A DNA stretch of 18,796 bases. Source: Halovenus sp. Its GTDB lineage: Archaea > Halobacteriota > Halobacteria > Halobacteriales > Haloarculaceae. The notes beneath the pieces were generated by a model. The model had not been told where the DNA came from, did no database searches, and was given only the letters and a program-made list of their open reading frames with translations. Location of the stretch: NCBI GenBank assembly GCA_003551945.1, contig PUNZ01000155.1, forward strand, positions 1 through 18,796. The letters run 5' to 3'. The stretch's first letter is position 1; every line of letters starts with the position of its first letter. Both the position numbers and the translations under genes were made by a program. Below are positions 1-6,751 of this stretch, in pieces.

Positions 1-102
1 GAAATCGTCGACCATCACGAGTTCGCCCGCGAAGTGGCCGGACAATCGTATCCAGACAGCATCCATCTCTCTGCAGATATCGAGCAGTACACGCAGGGAT
101 AG
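1..102 (+). CDS. 3' end of an unidentified gene
   Basis: The first frame is open from base 1 to a TAG at 100-102 and encodes 33 residues, starting EIVDHHEFAREV and ending DIEQYTQG. The composition (Asp/Glu-rich, few Lys) fits a haloarchaeal protein. The beginning lies outside the window, and the tail carries no motif I recognise, so no function is offered. The likely promoter of the next gene begins about 40 bases after the stop, so the two genes are probably transcribed separately. Confidence 0.55.
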   Translation, partial: EIVDHHEFAREVAGQSYPDSIHLSADIEQYTQG

Positions 103-140
103 GCAACGCGCGTGGGTGTCTCCACAACAGTACCGACCCA

Positions 141-146
141 AATTAA
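141..146 (+). promoter_or_regulatory. Probable TATA box of the amidohydrolase gene
   Basis: AATTAA is centred about 28 bases before the ATG at 171, the spacing expected for a leaderless haloarchaeal transcript. The upstream in-frame GTG at 147 directly abuts this box, which argues for the ATG at 171. Confidence 0.5.
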
Positions 147-170
147 GTGAGTGAGTCACCTTATGGGGGT

Positions 171-1481
171 ATGGACGTTACAGAGTATGAAGAGTGGTTG
201 ACATCACTCCGGCGTGAGCTACACCAGCGACCCGAACCCGCATGGCGTGAGTTTTACACAACCGCCCGAATCGTTGAGGAGCTCGAATCGCTCGGCGTCG
301 ATGATATTCTCATCGGAAGAGAAATACTCGCAGATGGCGAGCGAAGTGAACTCCCGGAAGAGGGAGAACTGGAGCGTTGGTTCGAACAGGCGCGCGAGAC
401 CGACGCTGACGACGCTATCCTCGACCAACTCGAAGGCGGCTACACAGGCGCAATCGCAACCATCGAGCGCGGTGATGGGCCGACCCTTGCGCTGCGTGTC
501 GATATTGACGGCCTCCCACGACTAGAGTCCGAGTCCCCGGCGCATTACCCTGCCGCGGAAGGGTTTCGGTCGATTCACGAGGGTGCGATGCATGCCTGCG
601 GACACGACGCGCATGCGACGATTGGGCTCGGAGTCGTACGCGCGGTCCTCGAGAGTGACTTTGCGGGGACGCTGAAGGTCATCTTCCAGCCAGCCGAAGA
701 GGTGATTGGCGGTGCTAAACCAATTGCCGAAAGCGGCCATCTCGATGATGTCGACGCGCTGATGGCGTTGCACATCGGACTTGACCACCCGACCGGCGAG
801 GTCGTTGCAGGCGTCGACGGCTTTCTAGCAGTGTCACACATTGATGTGGCGTTTGCAGGCGAACCGGCACACGCAGGAGCAGAGCCGAATGTCGGCAGAA
901 ACGCAAATGTAGCGCTTGCGACTGCCGTCCAGAACATGTATGCGATTCCGCGACACAAAGACGGCGAGACGCGCATCAACGCCGGCGTCATTAAGGGTGG
1001 CTCCGCCTCGAATATCATCGCTGAAGAGGCATCCATTCACGGCGAGGTCCGTGGCGAAACGACGGCTCTAATGGAGTATATGAAAGAGCGGGCAACGGAA
1101 GTAGTGGAGGGCGCTGCGGCAATGCACGGCTGTGACGCAACTGTGGAGTTTGGGGCGGAAGCACCGAGTGCGGAAAGCGATGAACTATTGGTTGAGCTCG
1201 TTGCTGGACTTGCTGCGGAAAGCAAACACGTCGAGAACGTCCTGTACCGAGATGACCTCGGCGGGAGCGAGGATGCAACCTATCTGATGCAGCGTGTCCA
1301 GGACAACGGCGGCGTTGCTTCGTACGTTGGCATTGGAACCGACCATCCTGGTGGCCATCACACCGCAACGTTTGATGTGGAAGAAGAGTCGTTGGTGATT
1401 GGCGTTGATGTCCTCGCAAATGCGTTGCTGGAGTTGGCTGGCGAGAACTCACCGCTTGTGACGGCTGAAGCGGGACAGTAA
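171..1481 (+). CDS. M20-family amidohydrolase, AbgA-like (p-aminobenzoyl-glutamate hydrolase subunit A type)
   Basis: This is a cytosolic zinc-type metallohydrolase predicted to cleave an amide bond of an N-acyl amino acid. The M20D metal-site motif HACGHDAH is at residues 141-148, FQPAEE with the catalytic glutamate pair at 172-177, and a late GGHH at 394-397. From memory it matches E. coli AbgA closely: LRRELHQ near the N terminus, a charged insertion of about 50 residues before GGYTGAIATI that ordinary aminoacylases lack, AHAGAEP, and GSEDATYLMQRV from 365. Starting at ATG 171 gives 436 residues, the length I recall for AbgA. The GTG at 147 would add eight residues but sits against the promoter box. 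AbgA normally pairs with AbgB, and no second M20 gene is present here, so the true substrate is uncertain. The family is secure; the subfamily is likely. Confidence 0.9.
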   Translation: MDVTEYEEWLTSLRRELHQRPEPAWREFYTTARIVEELESLGVDDILIGREILADGERSELPEEGELERWFEQARETDADDAILDQLEGGYTGAIATIERGDGPTLALRVDIDGLPRLESESPAHYPAAEGFRSIHEGAMHACGHDAHATIGLGVVRAVLESDFAGTLKVIFQPAEEVIGGAKPIAESGHLDDVDALMALHIGLDHPTGEVVAGVDGFLAVSHIDVAFAGEPAHAGAEPNVGRNANVALATAVQNMYAIPRHKDGETRINAGVIKGGSASNIIAEEASIHGEVRGETTALMEYMKERATEVVEGAAAMHGCDATVEFGAEAPSAESDELLVELVAGLAAESKHVENVLYRDDLGGSEDATYLMQRVQDNGGVASYVGIGTDHPGGHHTATFDVEEESLVIGVDVLANALLELAGENSPLVTAEAGQ

Positions 1482-1559
1482 GCCAGCAAATTGACAGAGT
1501 AAGAGAGAATTATCGGCGAGGTGCACGCGAACTCACGGACCGTTGTGATGCGTAAAGAG

Positions 1560-1566
1560 TTTTGAA
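1560..1566 (+). promoter_or_regulatory. Possible TATA box of the ferredoxin gene
   Basis: TTTTGAA is centred 26 bases before the ATG at 1589. An in-frame TTG at 1562 lies inside it, so the longer reading of the gene is unlikely. Confidence 0.4.
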
Positions 1567-1588
1567 GGGTACCGTCCTACCGAGAGGT

Positions 1589-1930
1589 ATGACAGAGTAT
1601 ACGGTCGAGTTTGTCAACATGGACGTGGAACTGACGGTGTCCGACAAGGAGACCATTTTGAGTTCCTGTCTTGATGAAGGGGTGGCTCAGGAGTTTTCGT
1701 GCAGAGTGGGGATGTGTCTGGCCTGTTCGGCGCGGATTATCGAAGGCGAAGTGACACAGCCAGCGGCCCGCGGACTGACCGAAAAAGAGCGTGAGGAGTA
1801 TGCGCTGACCTGCATGGCTCGGCCGCAATCCGACCTTGTCCTTGAGACTGGGGTCTACCCGCCAAGCATCGAGCAAGACCACCCGACCCCGGATGAGTCC
1901 GGCAGCGACCCCGCCGCTGCCGATGACTGA
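1589..1930 (+). CDS. [2Fe-2S] ferredoxin, plant/bacterial type
   Basis: A 113-residue soluble electron carrier. The cluster-binding pattern C-x4-C-x2-C is at C38, C43 and C46 (SCRVGMCLACS), and the fourth ligand is C75 in ALTCMARP, the normal spacing for a plant-type [2Fe-2S] domain. One further cysteine, C27, sits just before the cluster loop. The N terminus (TEYTVEFVNMDVELTV) is the expected beta-hairpin. The C-terminal 20 or so residues are a disordered acidic tail typical of haloarchaea. It is shorter than the roughly 128-residue main haloarchaeal ferredoxin and lacks that protein's N-terminal acidic insertion, so it is probably an accessory ferredoxin. Its redox partner is not evident: the neighbours are a hydrolase and an unrelated small protein on the other strand. 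Confidence 0.92.
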   Translation: MTEYTVEFVNMDVELTVSDKETILSSCLDEGVAQEFSCRVGMCLACSARIIEGEVTQPAARGLTEKEREEYALTCMARPQSDLVLETGVYPPSIEQDHPTPDESGSDPAAADD

Positions 1931-2004
1931 TATCGAGGAGCGTTGAGTGACAGCCGGTTTTGAGTAACCAGTGTGCTAATGATGCATCGTGACTCGTCAG
2001 CGGA

Positions 2005-2262
2005 CTAGCCTTCACCCTCAGATTGATACGGTTCACCGACGGCCTCACGCGGGAGGACATTGTGGATTTCTGTCTCCACATCTTCGGCGGATTCAAACGT
2101 ATCACTCGCTGTTCGTGACACTAACTCACCAAGATTTTCCTCTCCGTCGGCTAGCCGCACAGTTACATCCGAGAGTTCATCCGCAGCCGTTGGTTTCTCA
2201 ATCGGATAGGGAAGCTCAGCGAGAACCGACTTGACGTTACTGAGCTTGTATTTTCGTGTCAT
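2005..2262 (-). CDS. Small haloarchaeal protein, DUF5789-like
   Basis: An 85-residue acidic, soluble protein with no membrane segment or cysteine. The N-terminal half (KYKLSNVKSVLAELPYPIEK) and the C-terminal NVLPREAVGEPYQSEG resemble from memory the haloarchaeal family DUF5789, whose members share a YPI/V segment, a T-V-R-L-A-D-G-E strand and a VLP-x-EAVGEP ending. The function of that family is unknown to me. The ATG at 2262 is supported by an upstream TTAAGA box at the leaderless distance. It is a single-gene unit, convergent with the ferredoxin gene and separated from it by about 75 bases that hold nothing recognisable. Confidence 0.75.
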   Translation of the reverse strand: MTRKYKLSNVKSVLAELPYPIEKPTAADELSDVTVRLADGEENLGELVSRTASDTFESAEDVETEIHNVLPREAVGEPYQSEGEG

Positions 2263-2284
2263 ATCGACTATACATCAGGCAGTC

Positions 2285-2290
2285 TCTTAA
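2285..2290 (-). promoter_or_regulatory. Probable TATA box of the DUF5789-like gene
   Basis: On the minus strand TTAAGA lies about 25 bases before the ATG at 2262, consistent with a leaderless transcript. Confidence 0.45.
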
Positions 2291-2381
2291 CCATTCGTGC
2301 CCTACTCTGTGCAGTCGATACGCGACAATTGTACAACTCCTCGTTACTGAGGTTTCAATCAGGAAGGACAAGACAGGTAGC

Positions 2382-2903
2382 TCAGGAGTCAGCCGCTTCA
2401 ATGGCCGCTCGTATCTCGCTCAGGTCGACCGACGCCCACGCTTCGAGTTCGTAGCTGACATCCACCAGTGAAGCAAGTCGGTCAGCATCATCTTGCTCTT
2501 TTGCGTCCGAGACATCATCTTCAAACTGCTCGATTGCAGACGCACCTGCTTGCTCCCGGTCGACCGTCCGCGTGTCGATATCGAGAATATGCGGGAGGTC
2601 CATTCCCCCGTCTGGGACCGTCGGAAACGCAACCGGACCAGGGACGAGAACGGATGCAGGCAACTCCGAAGAATGGTCATCACCGGTAGCGACAGGCTCA
2701 AACGGTTCGTCGACAGCAGAGGCGTCAACAGGTATGAGGTGATACGTTTCGACAGCGTCGGCGATATCCTCCTCGAAGGCTTCGGGGTCGAACTCCTCGC
2801 CACGTTTGAAAGCGAGCTCGGCCAGTGCGTGTTGCAGTTCGGCTCGCGTAAGCACACCAAAGAGGTCGACCACCCCTGCAATATCGTCGCCAGTCACGTT
2901 CAT
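2382..2903 (-). CDS. Conserved haloarchaeal protein, DUF7109-like
   Basis: 173 residues, acidic and soluble. The N-terminal part (MNVTGDDIAGVVDLFGVLTR, then ELQHALAELAFKRG) looks like a small helical domain, possibly a degenerate winged helix. A Pro-rich middle (residues about 80-105) and a C-terminal helical part follow. I recall this N-terminal pattern from a haloarchaea-only family of unknown function (DUF7109), but the name is from memory. An in-frame TTG at 2927 would add eight residues, but a TTATAA box at 2929-2934 lies immediately upstream of it, so the ATG at 2903 is the better start. It is divergent from the phosphohexomutase gene, and one of the two 123-bp elements lies between them. 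Confidence 0.72.
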   Translation of the reverse strand: MNVTGDDIAGVVDLFGVLTRAELQHALAELAFKRGEEFDPEAFEEDIADAVETYHLIPVDASAVDEPFEPVATGDDHSSELPASVLVPGPVAFPTVPDGGMDLPHILDIDTRTVDREQAGASAIEQFEDDVSDAKEQDDADRLASLVDVSYELEAWASVDLSEIRAAIEAADS

Positions 2904-2928
2904 GGGTGTGCCGTTGTGAGCAACCAAG

Positions 2929-2934
2929 TTATAA
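2929..2934 (-). promoter_or_regulatory. Probable TATA box of the DUF7109-like gene
   Basis: On the minus strand the box reads TTATAA, centred 28 bases before the ATG at 2903. It fixes that start codon and lies only seven bases from the repeat element that begins at 2941. Confidence 0.6.
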
Positions 2935-2940
2935 CATACT

Positions 2941-3063
2941 GTCTCATCGTGATTGTTGCGGTGATTTTCGTGACCACGTCACAAACATCCGGGCCTCACG
3001 CAGTGTGACAAGTATTTTGATGAACCAGAGTGGTACAGAGTCGCAGTAATCGCTATCAGACGG
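2941..3063. repeat. 123-bp intergenic element, copy A, with imperfect terminal inverted repeats
   Basis: This stretch aligns without gaps to 12249-12371; I count 82 identical bases in 120 columns. Its ends are inverted repeats: GTCTCATCGTGATTGTTGCG on the left and, on the opposite strand at the right end, GTCTGATAGCGATTACTGCG (15 of 20 identical). Inner conserved blocks include TTTTCG and GTGTGACA. The element fills the gap between the divergent promoters of the DUF7109-like and phosphohexomutase genes. I see no target-site duplication. A minus-strand reading frame crosses both copies, but differences are spread evenly over the codon positions, so it is not a gene. Confidence 0.75.
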
Positions 3064-3068
3064 GTGGG

Positions 3069-3074
3069 TTTTTG
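3069..3074 (+). promoter_or_regulatory. Possible TATA box of the phosphohexomutase gene
   Basis: TTTTTG is centred about 27 bases before the ATG at 3098 and begins six bases after the end of the repeat element. Confidence 0.45.
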
Positions 3075-3097
3075 TCTCAGCCCTCCGAGGCGACCAC

Positions 3098-4510
3098 ATG
3101 GACACAGCCGATGGACTGGCGGAGGACATCTCTTTTGGAACCGACGGGTGGCGGGCGACACTCTCGACATTTACGACGGAGCGGCTGCAGTTGGTTGGAC
3201 AAGCCGTGGCAACCTATCTCGACGAACACGGCCAAGACGGGCCTGTGGTTGTTGGCTACGACGCCCGCGAGCATTCACGCGGATTCGCCGAAGAGGTGGC
3301 CCGCGTCATCGCTGCAAACGGTCGCGATGTAACAATTGCTACACGTGACTGCCCAACGCCAGTGCTTGCGTGGACCGCAAAGAGCGGGCCATACGCTGGC
3401 GGGTTGATGATCACGGCGTCGCACAACCCACCGGAGTACAACGGCGTGAAGTTCGTCATGGGAGATGGAACGCCCGCGCTCCCGGAAGTGACCGACGCAC
3501 TCGAATCGTTGCTCGCTGAGCCAACAGCGACGGAACCCCATGGCTCGATTACCGAAGAAGACGTACGAGACGGATATCTTGAGCACGCCCACACCTTGTT
3601 CGAATCGCGACTCGGAGATGTTGGGGATGACCTCTCAACACTGACGGTTCACTACGATGCAATGCACGGCAGCGGTCGCGGTGTCACTGACCGACTCCTC
3701 AGCGAATCCGGTATTTCCGTCGAGCGTCATCGGTGTGACCGTGACCCGACATTCGGTGGCGTTCCACCAGAACCCGAACCGGAGCGTGCCCCAGCACTCA
3801 TCGAAGCAGTCGACTCAGGCGACGCAGACCTCGGATTTATCAACGATGGGGATGCTGACCGAGTCGGTATCGTGACACCAAACCATGGCTATCTCGACCC
3901 GAACGTCGTGCTTGCCCTTCTCTATGATATTCTCTTAGAATCGGAAAGCGGTGGCGTCGTTCGAACAGTCTCAACCAGTAGTCTCGTCGATGGGGTTGCG
4001 GCGGCCGCTGGCGAGTCGGTCCACGAAACTGCTGTCGGGTTCAAGTGGGTCGCCGATGCGATGGGAGCCGATAACGTACTCTGCGGTGGTGAAGAAAGCG
4101 GCGGCTACGGCATTGCCAGCCATCTTCGCAACAAGGATGGGGTCTTGCTCGCGCTGTTATTCTGTGTAGCAGAAGCGGAACAACCGCTTGATGACCGCAT
4201 TGACGCTATTCTCGATTCCCATGGGCCGATTGTTCAGGACAGAAGTAGTGTGGACTGTCCGGATGAACACAAAGCAGTAGTCATCAGTGCGCTTTCCGAC
4301 CAATTGCCAGAGCAACTCGCTGGGAAAGCGGTTATGCGGGTGAACGACGTTGATGGCTTCAAAATCGTTCTTGCTGATGGTTCATGGCTGCTCGTTCGTC
4401 CGTCCGGGACGGAACCAAAGCTCCGTGTCTACGCTGAAGCACAATCAGAAAGCCGTGTGTCCGAATTGCTCGCTGCCGGTGAAGAACTACTTGAATCCGT
4501 AGTTGAGTAG
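3098..4510 (+). CDS. Alpha-D-phosphohexomutase (phosphoglucomutase/phosphomannomutase)
   Basis: A 470-residue cytosolic enzyme that interconverts hexose 1- and 6-phosphates. All four family motifs are present in order: the phosphoserine loop TASHNP (106-111, Ser108), the magnesium loop DGDADR (250-255), the sugar-specificity loop GEESGG (331-336) and the phosphate loop RPSGTEP (434-440). Length and four-domain layout are normal. Haloarchaea carry several paralogues for glucose, mannose and glucosamine phosphates. The GGEESGG form of the specificity loop resembles that of phosphoglucomutases more than GlmM, so glucose phosphate is my preferred substrate, but this is not proven. The gene stands alone: divergent from the gene before it and convergent with the YeiH-like gene, the two stops being six bases apart. 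Confidence 0.93.
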   Translation: MDTADGLAEDISFGTDGWRATLSTFTTERLQLVGQAVATYLDEHGQDGPVVVGYDAREHSRGFAEEVARVIAANGRDVTIATRDCPTPVLAWTAKSGPYAGGLMITASHNPPEYNGVKFVMGDGTPALPEVTDALESLLAEPTATEPHGSITEEDVRDGYLEHAHTLFESRLGDVGDDLSTLTVHYDAMHGSGRGVTDRLLSESGISVERHRCDRDPTFGGVPPEPEPERAPALIEAVDSGDADLGFINDGDADRVGIVTPNHGYLDPNVVLALLYDILLESESGGVVRTVSTSSLVDGVAAAAGESVHETAVGFKWVADAMGADNVLCGGEESGGYGIASHLRNKDGVLLALLFCVAEAEQPLDDRIDAILDSHGPIVQDRSSVDCPDEHKAVVISALSDQLPEQLAGKAVMRVNDVDGFKIVLADGSWLLVRPSGTEPKLRVYAEAQSESRVSELLAAGEELLESVVE

Positions 4511-4516
4511 AGAACC

Positions 4517-5506
4517 TTACAACAGCAGTAGTGCCAGCGAGAGCGTGAGCGCACTCGCAACCACCATCGCGGCCAGAACCACAAACACAGGAGTGAGTCC
4601 AATCCGCCGCAAACTGCGAAGGCGAATTTCCGTGCCAAGCCCGACAAACGCAAGCAAGAATAACCAGTTGACGGCATTCGAAATTGAGGTTTGCTGAGCC
4701 TCGGTAAAGACGCCGACGCTTGCCAGAATCGCAAGGAGGAGAAATCCGATGACAAATTTTGGAAAGTTCGACCAGAGTACGCCCAGAGAGGCGGAACTCT
4801 CTGTCCCCCGACGGGCATAGTAGCTTGCGTAGGCGAGTGCAACAACCCCAATGAGCGCATTTCGAGCTAGTTTTGACATCGTCGCCCACTGTCCTGCCGT
4901 TTCAGAGTGGGCAAAGCCAACCGCAACCGCCGGCCCGGTGGAGAGCATGCTCACGCCGGCCCAGACACCGAACACCTGTCCGGAGAGATTGAGCACATTG
5001 CCAAGGATGGGATACACAACGAGCGTCACCGCATCCATCAACAACACCACGCCGGCAGCGTAGGCAATCTGCGTCTCCCGTGCTCGCACCGCACCCCCGA
5101 CCGCGACTACTGCCGAAACGCCGCAGATACTGGTCCCAGCCGCGAGCAACGAACTGAACTGGTCGGAAAGGCTCGTCAGTCCTCGGGCAATACCTTCGAC
5201 AGTAAGCAGCGTGACCATCACGACAACGACGAGCAACACGAGAACTGTCGTACCGGTTTCAAGAATGGTCTCCAGCGTGAGTGATGCTCCGAGGAGCACA
5301 ATACCTGCTGCAAGCCATATCTTGTGGGTTTTGATACCATGACTGAGTCGCTCCGGAACACCAACGGTGTTCGTGAGAACCACGCCAATCGCAATCGCGA
5401 GTAGCAGTTCGTTGACACCGACCAACGGCGAGAGCTGATGGGCGACCAGTGCGCCAAAAGCGAGCGCAATGAGACCCGGAAGCGACTTGAACGCGCCAGT
5501 TACCAT
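4517..5506 (-). CDS. YeiH/UPF0324-family membrane protein (putative sulfate exporter family)
   Basis: A 329-residue integral membrane protein with about ten hydrophobic helices and short polar links. The signature is GTSICGVSAVVAVGGAVRA at 124-142 together with the early LAIAIGVVLTN, which are typical of the UPF0324/YeiH family (PF03601). The family is often annotated as putative sulfate exporter, but transport has hardly been shown, so the substrate is open. The true start is the ATG at 5506: the open frame reaches back to 5605, but that stretch is polar, Arg-rich and overlaps the upstream small gene. The ATG overlaps the stop of the 45-residue membrane peptide by seven bases, so the two are probably translated as a pair. 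Confidence 0.88.
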   Translation of the reverse strand: MVTGAFKSLPGLIALAFGALVAHQLSPLVGVNELLLAIAIGVVLTNTVGVPERLSHGIKTHKIWLAAGIVLLGASLTLETILETGTTVLVLLVVVVMVTLLTVEGIARGLTSLSDQFSSLLAAGTSICGVSAVVAVGGAVRARETQIAYAAGVVLLMDAVTLVVYPILGNVLNLSGQVFGVWAGVSMLSTGPAVAVGFAHSETAGQWATMSKLARNALIGVVALAYASYYARRGTESSASLGVLWSNFPKFVIGFLLLAILASVGVFTEAQQTSISNAVNWLFLLAFVGLGTEIRLRSLRRIGLTPVFVVLAAMVVASALTLSLALLLL

Positions 5507-5637
5507 GGAATAGTGATACCGGTAACTGAGATAGCCCCGAGAATAACCGCTCCGATAACGACGCCCTGCCAATCGGCATCCAGTGCCTGCCAGCGACTGA
5601 CCCACTGCTCGACGACAGCCCCAACGCGCTCATCCAT
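5500..5637 (-). CDS. 45-residue single-pass membrane peptide overlapping the YeiH-like gene
   Basis: The protein has an amphipathic charged head (MDERVGAVVEQWVSRWQALD) and then one hydrophobic helix (residues 24-41, GQGVV-like start through GAISVTGITI) ending in PW. The frame continues upstream to a TTG at 5742 that overlaps the previous stop, but that extension is not membrane-like and a weak box (minus-strand ATACAA, about 24-29 bases before 5637) supports the ATG at 5637. An ATG at 5661 is also possible. The stop overlaps the transporter start by seven bases, which suggests translational coupling and perhaps a small subunit or partner of the transporter. The function is unknown; the head resembles small haloarchaeal membrane proteins I have seen, but I cannot name a family. 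Confidence 0.65.
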   Translation of the reverse strand: MDERVGAVVEQWVSRWQALDADWQGVVIGAVILGAISVTGITIPW

Positions 5638-5738
5638 GACCGGTGCTTGGCCGGTGAGCATTGTATCGCCGTGGATATCAGAGGATTTTGCCGCGACCCA
5701 ACAGTAACCTTGCTTTCTGGCATCGATAGCGGACAGTC

Positions 5739-6548
5739 TCAACTTGACTCCGACAGCAGTCGAAGGTAGCTACCGGCCATAAGCAAACCGATAAGCGGAG
5801 GGACGAGTGTGCCAACGAGAATGGGAGCCGAAACCTCGATTCCTTCCTGTAAATCCACAACTGTGATTGCGGTCAGCGTCGGCGCGACCAGCGCGGCAAA
5901 AACGAGCAACACCCCCGCACAGACATACCCCCATGGCCGGCGGTAATGCAGCCAGAGGGCGGTAATCGCAAGCGATGGAACGAGAATACCGAGGTCGATG
6001 ACGTATGTATGTGCCGCCTCCGGCCCAAGTTGGACAATTCCGGAGGGAACTTCGCCGGCTACCAGTGCGGGAACGATATCGAACAACCACATGGCCGAGA
6101 GACCAACTGCAGCAATGCCAAGGAACGCGACGTAAATTCGAATCGTGAACTCTCCAGAAATTGCTTCGGCAACCTGGGTGGCATCCGTCGTGAGAATAGC
6201 ACTCAGGAGGGTAAACACAGAAAGGCCAAACAACGCAACATATCCGAGAAAGAACTCATTGTAGGCAACGACGAACGCGTAATGCGTCCACATATACGCC
6301 ATGAACGCAAGCGAGCCGAGCCAGATAATGCGGCCACGAACAGAACCTTGAGTGGCCAGCCAGAGACCGAGTGCGAGCACAGGAACGCCGATACTGAGGA
6401 GGACTGCATCTTGGGCTTGCAACCGCAACAGTTCAAATCCAGATTCAACATACTGACCGTCTCGAAACAGTCCGAGTAGCGTTGCACCCACCGTCAGGAG
6501 CAAAATTGCGACCGTCCCACCAATCTCCGCGCGCCTTGGTTGAACCAT
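5739..6548 (-). CDS. Multi-pass membrane protein of unknown function
   Basis: 269 residues with about seven or eight hydrophobic helices and an N-terminal positive stretch (MVQPRRAE) followed directly by a membrane segment, so the N terminus is probably cytosolic. No catalytic motif, conserved cysteine set or domain that I recognise is visible; aromatic-rich YMWTHYAFVVAYNEFFLGY in the third to fourth helix is its most distinctive part. The ATG at 6548 has an A/T box upstream. It reads in the same direction as the 45-residue peptide and transporter genes downstream (about 100 bases to the ATG at 5637), so the three may form a membrane-protein cluster, although the small gene seems to have its own weak promoter. 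Confidence 0.75.
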   Translation of the reverse strand: MVQPRRAEIGGTVAILLLTVGATLLGLFRDGQYVESGFELLRLQAQDAVLLSIGVPVLALGLWLATQGSVRGRIIWLGSLAFMAYMWTHYAFVVAYNEFFLGYVALFGLSVFTLLSAILTTDATQVAEAISGEFTIRIYVAFLGIAAVGLSAMWLFDIVPALVAGEVPSGIVQLGPEAAHTYVIDLGILVPSLAITALWLHYRRPWGYVCAGVLLVFAALVAPTLTAITVVDLQEGIEVSAPILVGTLVPPLIGLLMAGSYLRLLSESS

Positions 6549-6575
6549 TCTGTGTTACTGGTCTCAAGCATCGAG

Positions 6576-6581
6576 AATAAA
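6576..6581 (-). promoter_or_regulatory. Possible TATA box of the multi-pass membrane protein gene
   Basis: On the minus strand TTTATT lies about 30 bases before the ATG at 6548, giving a short leader of a few bases. Confidence 0.4.
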
Positions 6582-6609
6582 GATGCGGCAGTTCCCTGGT
6601 AGCTCCCAG

Positions 6610-6751
6610 TCATGTCTGAAACACCCTGAGACTCACTAAGTTCGTCTCACGAGATTCCGCCACACTGAAAGGAGTGGCGGAAACACCCTCAGAGCAAGCG
6701 CTGATGGGCGTCAGACATTCACTCGCTGGGCTCAATCATGTCTGAAACACC
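6610..6751. repeat. Hairpin-rich spacer with repeated copies of the purNH 3' end
   Basis: TCATGTCTGAAACACC occurs at 6736-6751, where it encodes the last residues of PurNH plus the first stop base, and again exactly at 6610-6625, 126 bases away. A third partial copy, GAAACACCCT, is at 6680-6689, so the GAAACACC core recurs at 62- and 64-base steps. Between them are two hairpins: TTCCGCCAC (6655-6663) pairs with GTGGCGGAA (6674-6682), and TGAGAC (6627-6632) pairs with GTCTCA (6644-6649). There is no terminal T-run. This looks like a small insertion or duplication remnant in the purNH 3' untranslated region. Confidence 0.6.

Noticed and set aside
2493..3008. A 171-residue plus-strand frame across the DUF7109-like gene and repeat element A
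   Set aside because: Its composition is basic and Cys/Arg-rich, it has no promoter, and the minus-strand gene has the acidic composition and a good TATA box.
4517..5605. A longer YeiH-like protein starting at 5605
   Set aside because: The extra 33 residues are polar and Arg-rich, overlap the upstream small gene and do not resemble the family N terminus; the ATG at 5506 leads straight into the first membrane helix.
6655..6682. Intrinsic terminator for purNH
   Set aside because: The 9-bp inverted repeat is good, but no T-run follows on either strand, and archaeal termination relies mainly on T-tracts.
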